DNA from: Anaerolinea thermophila UNI-1
GTDB lineage: Bacteria > Chloroflexota > Anaerolineae > Anaerolineales > Anaerolineaceae
Direction: 5' to 3'
Assembly: GCF_000199675.1 (NCBI RefSeq)
Contig: NC_014960.1
Location: forward strand, 1,488,001-1,552,000
Length of the DNA stretch: 64,000 nucleotides
Shown here in pieces: positions 34,481-43,405 of the stretch. How positions within the stretch are numbered: the stretch's first letter is position 1; every line of letters begins with the position of its first letter. Made by a program: the position numbers and the translations under genes. The notes below the pieces were generated by a model that worked only from the letters and a program-made list of their open reading frames with translations, was not told where the DNA came from and searched no databases.

Positions 34481-36205
34481 CTAAATGCGAGATTTGGCGG
34501 GCCTTGAAAGGAAAAACCCAACCAGCAGGAAAATCAAGCCCATGCCGATCAAAACAACAGTGATGATTCCGCGTGGTCCCAACAGGGAAGAACCTGTTAC
34601 AGGGATAAGCACTCCCCCCTCAGGCGTTGCAGAGGGTGTTACTGAAGGACGGTTGTCTGGAGGAGGTGGTGAAGTTCGCGTGGGTGTGCGTGTGGGGTCG
34701 TTAGGAGGAGGTGGTGGGAGAGTTAGTGAAGCGGTTGGGGTGCTTGTCGGCGTGACCGATGTGGCTGTGATTTCTACGGTGGTGCTTGGGGTTGGTGTAA
34801 AGGTTGTAGTTTCTGTAGCAGTTTGTGTGTTCGTAGGTGTGAGGGATGGTGTCTCAGTAGGCATTTCTGTAAAAGTAGGCGTGAACGTCGGCGTGTCGGT
34901 GGGGGTGGCGGTGAAAGTAGGCGTGAACGTCGGCGTGTCGGTGAGGGTGGCGGTGAAAGTAGGCGTGAACGTCGGCGTGTCGGTAGGGGTGGCGGTGAAA
35001 GTAGGCGTGAACGTCGGCGTGTCGGTGGGGGTAGCGGTGAAAGTAGGTGTGAATGTCGGCGTGTCGGTGGGGGTAGCGGTGAAAGTAGGTGTGAATGTCG
35101 GCGTGTTGGTGGGGGTAGCGGTGAAGGTAGGTGTGAATGTCGGCGTGTCGGTGGGGGTAGCGGTGAAGGTAGGTGTGAACGTCGGCGTGTTGGTGGGGGT
35201 AGCGGTGAAAGTAGGTGTGAATGTTGGCGTGTCGGTGGGGGTAGCGGTGAAGGTAGGTGTCACTGAGGGAGTAGGTGAAGGACTTGAGGTGGGAGTAAAA
35301 GTTTCCTGTAGGCCACAGGACTCAATCGTTGTGGAAAGGAATACAGTTCGGGGACCCTCAGGTTGATAATCCCAGGTCAGGCTCAGGGTATGAGCACCAA
35401 ATGAGGAAGTGGTCACCAGCACAGTTTGGAAGGAATTGATCACTCCACTTCCGGAAATAGTTCCGTCGAGGATCCATGTGAAGGGTTGATTGTTAATCAG
35501 ATCATTATTGTTAGTCACGTACCAGTTAATGCCGTTTTCAGTACAAACATAACTCAGTCTTAAGTAAGTTTTACAGGGAGGAGTGTTGGGTGAACTGGTA
35601 GAGAGCTCTCCATCCACGTACAACGAAACTGTGCTCGCAGAACTGGAGGTAATAAATTGTGCAAAAGAGTTGGGTCCAACGGTTCCAGAACCGGTTTCTC
35701 CCAGGTTTGTCACCCATGTGAAATTGACTACAAAGGCATTGGGGTTATACACTAACCACAATTGGGTGGTATCTTCAACATAACCACAGATGGGGGACAA
35801 ATTGAGGGGAGGAGCGGCTTGAATCACAGGCGGCACAAAGAGTGTAGAGCGGGGTTGCAGAGTGGGTTGTGAAGTGGGGGGAACTATAACAGGGGGAATA
35901 GCAGTTTCCTGTTGTCTTGGGGTGGGAGTTGTAACGAGTGTGGCAAGAACAGGAGAAGGTTTTAATTTATCTACGGGGGGAAGTTCGATTCGTGGGGGGA
36001 TGGTTGTTGTGAGAATGTCGCCGTCTTCTACGGGTGGCGATTCGGTAGGGAGTTCAATCTCCTGACCGGAAAACCCTCCGATTGGACCTGTATCCGATGC
36101 CATAACGGGCTGACTTAAGATAGAGAGGAAAATACCTACCAATAAAAACAATATTCCCGAGGTATTGAATAAACGGCCAAGCATATTTCTTCTTAACCTA
36201 CTCAT
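34481..36205 (-). CDS. IPVTG-anchored surface protein with TPT repeats
   Basis: A secreted wall-type protein of 574 residues. It has a signal peptide (residues 15-34), a linker rich in Pro/Thr, and a globular middle with Cys (CGYVEDTTQLWLVYNPN and following). Then come about ten 14-residue repeats FTPTFTATPTDTPT, and a C-terminal LIPVTG motif, a hydrophobic helix and the basic tail RPAKSRI. That tail is a sortase sorting signal. The start at 36205 has GGAAGG upstream. It lies directly upstream of the sortase gene, so the pair is probably a dedicated system. The repeats should form an extended stalk; the ligand is unknown. Confidence 0.9.
   Translation of the reverse strand: MSRLRRNMLGRLFNTSGILFLLVGIFLSILSQPVMASDTGPIGGFSGQEIELPTESPPVEDGDILTTTIPPRIELPPVDKLKPSPVLATLVTTPTPRQQETAIPPVIVPPTSQPTLQPRSTLFVPPVIQAAPPLNLSPICGYVEDTTQLWLVYNPNAFVVNFTWVTNLGETGSGTVGPNSFAQFITSSSASTVSLYVDGELSTSSPNTPPCKTYLRLSYVCTENGINWYVTNNNDLINNQPFTWILDGTISGSGVINSFQTVLVTTSSFGAHTLSLTWDYQPEGPRTVFLSTTIESCGLQETFTPTSSPSPTPSVTPTFTATPTDTPTFTPTFTATPTNTPTFTPTFTATPTDTPTFTPTFTATPTNTPTFTPTFTATPTDTPTFTPTFTATPTDTPTFTPTFTATPTDTPTFTPTFTATLTDTPTFTPTFTATPTDTPTFTPTFTEMPTETPSLTPTNTQTATETTTFTPTPSTTVEITATSVTPTSTPTASLTLPPPPPNDPTRTPTRTSPPPPDNRPSVTPSATPEGGVLIPVTGSSLLGPRGIITVVLIGMGLIFLLVGFFLSRPAKSRI
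34875..35252 (-). repeat. nine tandem 42-bp repeats encoding 14-residue units
   Basis: Nine full units of 42 bases lie in tandem with partial copies on both sides, each differing by a few changes. They encode FTPTFTATPT(D/N)TPT in the surface protein. The bases differ mostly at synonymous positions, so the array expanded and then drifted. Copy number may vary between strains. Confidence 0.93.
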
Positions 36206-36325
36206 GGACACACCTTCCCTTAAAAGAGAATTACAGTCATAATCGTAATACAAAGAATCGAAATAGTCAACTGCTTTCTAAACAAAAAATATTCAAAAAA
36301 ACAAACTGTAATGCATATGATATAT

Positions 36326-37087
36326 TTATCGCGTGACAAGGAGTTTATAACCTAAACGATCAATATTTTGAATCAATTCTGGGGTTTGAATGACGTTTCC
36401 AAGTTTTTGGCGTAGCAGGTAAATCAAGTACTTAATCCGATTGCGAACCTGTGGGGAATCCTTTCCCCAGACTTCTTCGGCAATGGTCTTGTAATGAACC
36501 ACTTCAGGAGCATGCTTTGCCAGACAGGCCAAAATGGCAAACTCTTTGCCGGTCAGTTGAATGTGCTTTTGTTGATAGATAACTTCCTGGGTGGTGAAGT
36601 TGATGATAAGCCCTTCATGAGGAAAGACTAGCCGATCGGATTGTTTAGTGGGGCGGGCGCGTCGAAGTACTGCTTGCACTCGTGCGACTACTTCAGCATT
36701 GACAAATGGCTTGGTGATGTAATCATCCATTCCAATACGGAGTGCACGTACCACATCTTCCTTGTTATGAATAGCAGAGATAACGATGACCGGGACGTCA
36801 GTGGCTTCGCGCAAGTACTGGTACGTCTGCCAGCCATCCATTTCGGGCATCATCAAGTCGAGCAGAATGAGATCAGGATGAATATCCATACATTTCTGGA
36901 TGGCTTCATACCCATTTACAGCGCTTAAGACATTGTATCCAGCCATCCGCAAAATTTGCTTGAGCAGAAAAACGGTATCTGGCTCATCTTCCACAACCAG
37001 AATCGTCTGCCGTGAGGCTTTGGTAATCTCATCCAGGTCGATCCCAGGTTGAGTTTGATCCAGTGGTAAAGTAACAGGCTCGTTCAT
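36326..37087 (-). CDS. OmpR/PhoB-type response regulator
   Basis: A two-component response regulator of about 253 residues. The receiver begins near residue 29: TILVVEDEPDTVFLLKQIL, phosphorylation Asp in LILLDLMMPEMDGW and Lys in YITKPFVNAE. The winged-helix DNA-binding domain ends NIDRLGYKLLVTR. The start at 37087 is chosen because the longer frame lacks conserved sequence; the ribosome site AAGGGGAG is distant, so this is less sure. No histidine kinase is adjacent. Regulation of the divergent hydrolase or the surface-protein pair is possible. Confidence 0.88.
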   Translation of the reverse strand: MNEPVTLPLDQTQPGIDLDEITKASRQTILVVEDEPDTVFLLKQILRMAGYNVLSAVNGYEAIQKCMDIHPDLILLDLMMPEMDGWQTYQYLREATDVPVIVISAIHNKEDVVRALRIGMDDYITKPFVNAEVVARVQAVLRRARPTKQSDRLVFPHEGLIINFTTQEVIYQQKHIQLTGKEFAILACLAKHAPEVVHYKTIAEEVWGKDSPQVRNRIKYLIYLLRQKLGNVIQTPELIQNIDRLGYKLLVTR

Positions 37088-37453
37088 ATGTTTATTTTTC
37101 ACTCCCCTTTCTGAGAATAGAAATACCGGCATCCTCAGGACCGGTTTCGCTATTGACTCCCCACAGAATTTCTCTGCCCGTTTGACAGATGAGCGACCAA
37201 ACTCATCCTGTGGATTAACGCCTCCACAAAAATGCACGTATATGATGTTGTGATGTATATATTGTTACCAATTCCAATTAAAAAGTCAATAGATTTCTAT
37301 TAAGCGGTTGTGATGATTCAGGTTATAAGCGGTAAATTCTCTCTATTTTTCTTTGTTTTAGTTTTAGAGAAAACAAACCATTGACTTTTCTATCGGGAAG
37401 GCTAAAATTATATCAGGTTTAGTGTAAAAAATACACCAAATAAGGAGGATAAG
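37088..37453. promoter_or_regulatory. AT-rich divergent intergenic region with a promoter
   Basis: This 366-base gap lies between the response regulator and the isochorismatase gene. It contains one clear promoter at 37381-37408, TTGACT and TAAAAT with a 16-base spacer, reading toward the hydrolase. The rest is AT-rich with no gene I can support; 37088-37237 continues the regulator's frame without recognisable sequence. Confidence 0.55.
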
Positions 37454-38164
37454 ATGACAACACAATCTCCATCGGTTCAGTGGGCAGAATGGCAGGCATA
37501 TCTGGATGAATGGCTGGCAGGGTTGTCTGTTGTACAAGCCCGAGAAGTCTTTGAAAAACCTCAGAAGTGTGCCATCGTATCTGTCGATGTCATCAATGGA
37601 TTTTGTGCTTTTGGCCCCCTTGCCAGTCCTCGGGTGGCGCGGATTGTTCAACCCATTGTGGACTTATTCCAAAAAGCATGGAGTCTGGGAGTGCGCCATA
37701 TTGTGCTGACCCAGGATACACATGAGCCCGATGCAGTAGAGTTTGCTCAATGGCCTCCCCACTGTGTGAGGGGCACTGCAGAAGCAGAGCCAGTAGATGA
37801 ATTTAAGGCCTTACCATTTTTCTCATCCATGGTGCAAATCCCCAAAAATTCCATCCACTCCGGGTTAAATACCCCTTTGAATGACTGGATCCAGGCGCAT
37901 CCTGAGGTGGATACTTTTGTTGTAGTGGGGGACTGCACGGATTTATGTACCTATCAATTAGCCATGCATCTTCGTTTGGATGCAAATGCCCGTCAGTTGA
38001 ATCGCAGGGTGATTGTGCCGGTGGATTGTGTAGATACCTATGATTTGCCTGTAGAAGTGGCTCGTGTGCAGGGTTTAATGGCGCATCCTGGGGATGTATT
38101 CCATGGGATTTTCCTGTACCATATGGCGTTAAATGGTGTCGAAGTGGTGCAAAAAATTGCTTGA
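37454..38164 (+). CDS. isochorismatase-fold hydrolase, nicotinamidase-like
   Basis: A cysteine hydrolase of the isochorismatase superfamily. The catalytic Asp is in SVDVINGF near residue 46, substrate-region FAQWPPHCVRGTAEAE is near residue 105, and the nucleophilic Cys is in VVVGDCTDLCTYQLA near residue 166. The WPPHC block resembles nicotinamidases, which deamidate nicotinamide for NAD recycling. At 236 residues it is slightly longer than PncA. AAGGAGG lies upstream, and a terminator follows, so it stands alone. Confidence 0.85.
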   Translation: MTTQSPSVQWAEWQAYLDEWLAGLSVVQAREVFEKPQKCAIVSVDVINGFCAFGPLASPRVARIVQPIVDLFQKAWSLGVRHIVLTQDTHEPDAVEFAQWPPHCVRGTAEAEPVDEFKALPFFSSMVQIPKNSIHSGLNTPLNDWIQAHPEVDTFVVVGDCTDLCTYQLAMHLRLDANARQLNRRVIVPVDCVDTYDLPVEVARVQGLMAHPGDVFHGIFLYHMALNGVEVVQKIA

Positions 38165-38186
38165 TGGGTCGAAATAATCTTTATCA

Positions 38187-38211
38187 GGGCGGAGGAGGCT
38201 CCGCCTTTTTT
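38187..38211 (+). terminator. intrinsic terminator after the hydrolase
   Basis: GGCGGAG and CTCCGCC form a 7-bp stem with a 4-base loop and a T6 run. It begins 23 bases after the stop codon. Confidence 0.9.
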
Positions 38212-38307
38212 GTTGCAAGTTGATTACAAACTCATAAAATAAAGAATTGTTCTTTTCTCTTTGGTAGATTTACGCTTAGAATTGAGAAAAGAAAGTATCC
38301 AGGAAAT

Positions 38308-39108
38308 ATGGAACACAACTCTAAAATCCCCGTTCTTTTGGTTGAGGACAATCCGGTCAATCAACGGGTTGCAATGATGATGTTGCAAAAACTGGGGTTT
38401 CAGCCTGACTTTGCCGGCAATGGGCAACAGGCCCTGAAAATGGTTAAGGAAAAGGCTCTCCTGGAAAGTTATCCTTATAAGGTAGTGTTTCTTGATATTT
38501 TTTTACCTGATATAGACGGTTCAGAAGTATGTCGCAGAATTCGTGCAGAACTTCCCCTGAAAGATCAGCCATTTATTGTGGCTCTTACTGCGGATGAATC
38601 TCAGGAAAATCTCAAGCATTACATTGACGATGGTATGGATGCCATATTAATCAAACCGTTGAAAATGAGCGAGTTACAGGAAGTTATAGATATTTTCCAG
38701 AAAAAAAATCTTATCTTAAAGGCACAATCCGAAGAAATAGATTGGAGAAACACTGGCGAAGTCCTTCATCTGCCAACCTTACGGAAATGGCAGGAAATGC
38801 TGGGAGGGAAGGATGCGTTTCGGAATGTAGTCAGTATTTATATAAAAGATGCACGCTTGTTATTCGAAGGCATTGAGAGAGGGGTAGCAGAAGATAACTG
38901 GAAACTTGTGCATCGAAATGCCCATACCCTGAAATCCACCAGTGCCAATCTGGGGGCTTTGGGCTTGGCATCGGTGCTGGAGGAAGTGGAACTAATTGCT
39001 TACGAAAATCTGACCGGTGATTTCCCTCGTTCTGTGACCGACCTGATTTGTCAGGCACGAGATTGTTTGAAAAAAGTACTTCAGGAATTGGAAACATACA
39101 TTCAATAA
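38308..39108 (+). CDS. receiver-Hpt phosphorelay protein
   Basis: A phosphorelay protein of 266 residues with two domains. The receiver has VLLVEDNPVNQRVA, phospho-Asp in VVFLDIFLPDIDG and IKPLKMSEL (residues 8-130). The Hpt domain (residues 165-260) has the phospho-His in RNAHTLKSTSANLGA. There is no DNA-binding domain, so it relays phosphate to or from partner proteins. Such modules are usually part of hybrid-kinase pathways, but no partner gene is adjacent. It is a single-gene unit ended by a terminator. Confidence 0.9.
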   Translation: MEHNSKIPVLLVEDNPVNQRVAMMMLQKLGFQPDFAGNGQQALKMVKEKALLESYPYKVVFLDIFLPDIDGSEVCRRIRAELPLKDQPFIVALTADESQENLKHYIDDGMDAILIKPLKMSELQEVIDIFQKKNLILKAQSEEIDWRNTGEVLHLPTLRKWQEMLGGKDAFRNVVSIYIKDARLLFEGIERGVAEDNWKLVHRNAHTLKSTSANLGALGLASVLEEVELIAYENLTGDFPRSVTDLICQARDCLKKVLQELETYIQ

Positions 39109-39122
39109 CTTTTTGACAAAAT

Positions 39123-39147
39123 AGCGAGGAAAATTCCCCGCTTTTTT
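39123..39147 (+). terminator. terminator after the receiver-Hpt gene
   Basis: AGCGAGGA and TCCCCGCT pair with one A-C mismatch around a short A-rich loop, followed by a run of Ts. Confidence 0.8.
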
Positions 39148-39572
39148 GTTTTTTCTGTAAAATTGAACCCATTCTCATTTTTCTCAGGAGGATCACCGTG
39201 GCAGACCAGTCGCAAGCCTCTTTTGTCAAAGCCGAAACAAAGAAACTGAAGCGAGAATTGACCTTACTTCCTTTGTTTGGTTTGCTATATTTCACGGTAT
39301 GTGGCGGTTCGTTTGGAATTGAGCCCCTTATTGGTTATTCTGGACCGGGATTGGCTTTGCTCTTAATCGCTATCACCCCCCTTGTTTTCAGTCTGCCAAA
39401 TGTGCTGATGGTGCGAGAACTAAATAGCATGATGCCGGTGGAAGGGGGGTATTATCATTGGGTTAAACAAGCCTTTGGACCCTTTGCCGGTTTTCTTGCC
39501 GGGTGGAATAACTGGGTGGTCTCATGGCTTGATGTAGCTATTTATCCCGTTCTTGCGGTTACTTATCTTTCT

Positions 39573-40490
39573 TGCTCTGTTGCAAAGATAGGTTAGGAAG
39601 AGATACACCTAGCGGTGTATGTTGTAGACCAGTCCTTTGATAATCGGTTCTCGGTTTTGCAGGCTGCGTTTCCGCGAGCGGATGGCTTGCCCGAATTTGC
39701 GCTTGATGACCGAATTCACGGTTTCGGTCTTCCAGCGTTGACCATAGAGACCATCCAGGCGAGCCGCAGAGACAAGCTCGCTTCTTGCTCGTCGTTCAGG
39801 GGCCAGCAAATTTCCACCTCGCCGAACGGGTGGAATCAAGTCTTGAGGCCGGACAGTCCGACCATCGAACCCTGAATCGGCCAGCAAGACCCAAGCCCGA
39901 CGTTTGGCAAACCGCCTGGCTTTGCGGCGCAGATAGCCCAGATAAGGGGCATCGCTACCTGGACCCCAGCCGGATTGCATCGCAAGGATGAATTGCGAGA
40001 CAATTCCAACGGCATAAACGCCCTTCGCCCAGTGGCGATAGGCTTTTCCCGAACGGCTTTGGTAGTAAGAACTGGCCGGGCCGGGTGAGAAGCCGGTACT
40101 ATCGGCAGCCACCCCTTCTTCTTCAGGCCGTCCGATTTCCTCGAGCAAGGTCTCGTTCATGCGCATCCAATCCGCTTTGCGTATCTTGGCGTAGGTACGT
40201 TGCAGGGTCGTATGATCGGGAACACGCGGTAATTCCAGCTCCTTACCAACCGCATCGCTTGCCAGCAGCCATTCTTCCATGTCGCGATAGCTGAGATTCA
40301 GGTAGAACATCAACAAAACACAGGCCCCCAACTGCGGCAACGTGAAGTGATGGGGACTCTTGGCATGTGAATACATCGGTAATGCTTGTTTGGCAAGCCG
40401 GTAGGCGATCCTCGCCACTCGGACGTATCTGCTTTCTCGTGTGGTCATACCGTATGTTTACCACATTTCAACCATGATTGCAACAGAGCA
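39573..40490 (-). mobile_element. 918-bp IS5-family-like element, copy A
   Basis: The ends are 13-bp perfect inverted repeats (TGCTCTGTTGCAA). A 9-bp target duplication TATCTTTCT lies at 39564-39572 and 40491-40499. It carries one transposase gene and is identical to copy B over its full length. The 9-bp duplication fits the IS903 branch of IS5. Confidence 0.95.
39609..40448 (-). CDS. IS5-family-like transposase, copy A
   Basis: A DDE transposase of 279 residues. The catalytic acids appear in GVAADSTGF, LLADSGFDG and RWKTETVNSVIKRKFG (the Y-R-E signature of the IS4/IS5 group). It is complete. The protein is identical to that in copy B. Confidence 0.92.
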   Translation of the reverse strand: MTTRESRYVRVARIAYRLAKQALPMYSHAKSPHHFTLPQLGACVLLMFYLNLSYRDMEEWLLASDAVGKELELPRVPDHTTLQRTYAKIRKADWMRMNETLLEEIGRPEEEGVAADSTGFSPGPASSYYQSRSGKAYRHWAKGVYAVGIVSQFILAMQSGWGPGSDAPYLGYLRRKARRFAKRRAWVLLADSGFDGRTVRPQDLIPPVRRGGNLLAPERRARSELVSAARLDGLYGQRWKTETVNSVIKRKFGQAIRSRKRSLQNREPIIKGLVYNIHR

Positions 40491-40601
40491 TATCTTTCTT
40501 ATTTCATTCCTGCGTTGGATAGCGGTGCTATGATCGGCGGGATTTTTCTTTCTGGCCCGGTCCTCCGTTGGCTCACTGCGGCTTTGATTATTTGGGCAAT
40601 T

Positions 40602-41519
40602 TGCTCTGTTGCAAAGATAGGTTAGGAAGAGATACACCTAGCGGTGTATGTTGTAGACCAGTCCTTTGATAATCGGTTCTCGGTTTTGCAGGCTGCGTTT
40701 CCGCGAGCGGATGGCTTGCCCGAATTTGCGCTTGATGACCGAATTCACGGTTTCGGTCTTCCAGCGTTGACCATAGAGACCATCCAGGCGAGCCGCAGAG
40801 ACAAGCTCGCTTCTTGCTCGTCGTTCAGGGGCCAGCAAATTTCCACCTCGCCGAACGGGTGGAATCAAGTCTTGAGGCCGGACAGTCCGACCATCGAACC
40901 CTGAATCGGCCAGCAAGACCCAAGCCCGACGTTTGGCAAACCGCCTGGCTTTGCGGCGCAGATAGCCCAGATAAGGGGCATCGCTACCTGGACCCCAGCC
41001 GGATTGCATCGCAAGGATGAATTGCGAGACAATTCCAACGGCATAAACGCCCTTCGCCCAGTGGCGATAGGCTTTTCCCGAACGGCTTTGGTAGTAAGAA
41101 CTGGCCGGGCCGGGTGAGAAGCCGGTACTATCGGCAGCCACCCCTTCTTCTTCAGGCCGTCCGATTTCCTCGAGCAAGGTCTCGTTCATGCGCATCCAAT
41201 CCGCTTTGCGTATCTTGGCGTAGGTACGTTGCAGGGTCGTATGATCGGGAACACGCGGTAATTCCAGCTCCTTACCAACCGCATCGCTTGCCAGCAGCCA
41301 TTCTTCCATGTCGCGATAGCTGAGATTCAGGTAGAACATCAACAAAACACAGGCCCCCAACTGCGGCAACGTGAAGTGATGGGGACTCTTGGCATGTGAA
41401 TACATCGGTAATGCTTGTTTGGCAAGCCGGTAGGCGATCCTCGCCACTCGGACGTATCTGCTTTCTCGTGTGGTCATACCGTATGTTTACCACATTTCAA
41501 CCATGATTGCAACAGAGCA
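40602..41519 (-). mobile_element. 918-bp IS5-family-like element, copy B
   Basis: Identical in size and sequence to copy A, with the same inverted repeats. It has its own 9-bp target duplication TGGGCAATT at 40593-40601 and 41520-41528. The different duplication shows a separate insertion event and not a duplication of one locus. Confidence 0.95.
40638..41477 (-). CDS. IS5-family-like transposase, copy B
   Basis: A complete DDE transposase of 279 residues, identical to copy A. Same catalytic blocks: AADSTGF, LADSGFDG and KTETVNSVIKRKFG. Both copies are in the same orientation, opposite to the interrupted permease. Confidence 0.92.
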   Translation of the reverse strand: MTTRESRYVRVARIAYRLAKQALPMYSHAKSPHHFTLPQLGACVLLMFYLNLSYRDMEEWLLASDAVGKELELPRVPDHTTLQRTYAKIRKADWMRMNETLLEEIGRPEEEGVAADSTGFSPGPASSYYQSRSGKAYRHWAKGVYAVGIVSQFILAMQSGWGPGSDAPYLGYLRRKARRFAKRRAWVLLADSGFDGRTVRPQDLIPPVRRGGNLLAPERRARSELVSAARLDGLYGQRWKTETVNSVIKRKFGQAIRSRKRSLQNREPIIKGLVYNIHR

Positions 41520-42727
41520 TGGGCAATTAGTTACTTGCAGATTCGCGGAGCACGTTTATCCGCGTTATTTACGAATTGGTTAGGTGTTTTTGTTTTACTC
41601 CCACTGGGTTTGCTCTCTGTGCTGGGCATCTTTCAGTGGATTCGTTCCGGGATGACAGCCCCACTCCCCTTCTTACCAGAGGGTCAATCCTTAATGGGTG
41701 CTTTCAGCACGGGCTTGTTTGTCGTGATGTGGAACTTTATGGGGTGGGAACTACCTGCTGTGGCAGGCGATGAAATTGTCAATCCGCGCAAGACTTACCC
41801 TCGGGCTATGGCATTGACCCTTGTGGCTACCATCCTGACTTATGCTCTTCCGGTAGTGGCTGGTTTGTATGGAGGGGCAGGTGCTGAAGGACGCTGGCAG
41901 GTTTGGGGAATTGAAGCCGAAAATCGCGAAGTGGGAATTATTAGCAATTTTGTGGATGAGGAGACACTTTCTCAGGCATATGAACAGACGGCTAATGCAA
42001 AGGGGGTGTCTGTTGCTCAGGTCAATCTTTTTGAAATCAATGTTCCTGCCGTGATGGAAGTGCGTAACCGCCTGGTTGAGTGGGGTGTTGATCCTACCAG
42101 TCTTTCAGGATGGGAATTCCCACAGATTGGCGACGTGGTTGGCCGAATCGTTGGAGGAGAATCGCTGGGGCGCACGATGGGAACTTTGTTGACGATAGCG
42201 GCAATTTTGAGCATGATCGGCTTGTTTGTAGGAAACAGTTTGGGGGGCAGTCGTATTCCTTTTGCTTTAGCGGCGGATGGTATGTTTCCGCCTTTTTTAC
42301 TCAAAGTTCATTCACGTTTTGGTACTCCCTGGATTGCTATCCTGCTCGTGGGGGTGATTTTCACCATCTTTTCCTGGCAGGCATTCTCTTTCCTGGTTGT
42401 CGCTGATGTGTTCTTGCAGACGCTGGTCATTCTTGCGGAGTTCGCGGCTTTATGGAAACTACGCATTACCCGTCCTGACATCCCAAGGCAAGCCATTCCT
42501 GGAGGAATTGGAGGGCTGATTCTGGTAACACTTGGTCCTGTCTCGATTATTCTTTTGGCCATTGTGAGTCAATACTTGGAAGAAGGATTTGCCTCAATTG
42601 GCTGGGCACTGGCATTTATGGCTTTGGGAGCATTGATTTATTTCCCCATGCGTCGGTTTGTCAAGCCCGGAATCCCTGATGTGAATCCCTATCAGGCGAG
42701 TGATTGAAACCGGGTTTCGCTGTAAAA

Positions 42728-42767
42728 AACAGGAAGATTGGGAGCCATGTGCCTCAATCTTCCTGTT
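42728..42767. terminator. terminator between the permease and the arabinose operon
   Basis: AACAGGAAGATTG and CAATCTTCCTGTT form a perfect 13-bp stem. On the minus strand it is followed by TTTTTT, so it mainly ends the arabinose-type operon. It lies 21 bases beyond the permease stop. Confidence 0.85.
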
Positions 42768-42790
42768 ATTGAAATAAGAAAAAAATGCTT

Positions 42791-43405
42791 CTAAGGGGTG
42801 TGATGAAGGATAAACTCAAAAATTCTCCACAAAAGCCAGCCAATCAGAACGAGCCCCAAACTGGCGAACCCAAGCCATAAACTGAAACGTTGAAACAGGT
42901 TGAACCACGGCACTCCTTTTCCTAATTCAATCTCAGGCAAAAGCAAGATCCAGAAAGCAATGATCGTTTGTAGAATCTCAGAAACAACATAGAGCGCAGG
43001 GAATACCAGCAACAGGCGGTTCATTTTGGGAGCAAGGAGACGCACTCCGAAAAAATAAGTCAATCCCATGCTCAGCCATACCCCGAAAGTCAATACCGGG
43101 ACTAGCCGAAACAGGGATAAAACACCATGGAAGATAAGTGTCCAGACAGTAAGGCTTTGTCTGAGAGAAATAGCCCCTTCAATGCTAAGGGCACCTATTG
43201 GACTTTGCAGGAAATGTGGGGCGCATCCCAGTTCCAGAAGACCTTGTTGCTCATTCAGCTGATAAAATCCCCATGCCAGACCCTGGTAGGTAAAAAAGAG
43301 AAGCAGCGATAACAAAGCGTATTTCTTTAGAGACGCAGGACTGGCATGAAGAGATAGCCAGGTGCTCCAATTAAGAAAAAATGGTAAATGCTCACCCTTG
43401 CCCAT
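42791..43405 (-). CDS. multi-pass membrane protein of unknown function
   Basis: A 204-residue protein with about five hydrophobic segments, for example YALLSLLLFFTYQGLAWGF and LIFHGVLSLFRLVPVLTFGVW. The start at 43405 overlaps the end of araD by 14 bases, which suits translational coupling; the frame is also open further upstream inside araD. I do not recognise the family and no catalytic residues stand out. Its place as the last gene of the sugar operon suggests a membrane role related to uptake or sensing, which is inference. Confidence 0.65.
   Translation of the reverse strand: MGKGEHLPFFLNWSTWLSLHASPASLKKYALLSLLLFFTYQGLAWGFYQLNEQQGLLELGCAPHFLQSPIGALSIEGAISLRQSLTVWTLIFHGVLSLFRLVPVLTFGVWLSMGLTYFFGVRLLAPKMNRLLLVFPALYVVSEILQTIIAFWILLLPEIELGKGVPWFNLFQRFSLWLGFASLGLVLIGWLLWRIFEFILHHTP

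Larger units (their letters stand above)
39198..42707 (+). pseudogene. APC-family amino acid permease interrupted by two IS copies
   Basis: The native gene reads in three pieces: 39198-39572, 40500-40601 and 41529-42707. Joined at the target duplications, they give one open frame of 551 codons with no change. The protein is a membrane permease of the APC superfamily with about 12 hydrophobic segments, for example PLFGLLYFTVCGGSFGIEPLIG near the N-terminus and MWNFMGWELPAVAGDE in the second half. It starts with GTG after an AGGAGG site. The pieces cannot make a full transporter, so it is inactive in this genome unless the IS excise. Its substrate is unknown. Confidence 0.92.

Noticed and set aside
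34875..35252. Regular 42-bp repeats as a possible CRISPR array
   Set aside because: The units are directly adjacent without spacers and encode an in-frame 14-residue Thr/Pro repeat of a surface protein.
34485..35366. Long plus-strand ORF rich in Val and Gly opposite the repeat protein
   Set aside because: It is the mirror of the 42-bp repeat array and has no start signal or recognisable domain.
39573..41519. Two identical IS copies as a composite transposon
   Set aside because: Each copy has its own 9-bp target duplication and the 111 bases between them are permease sequence, so these are separate insertions.
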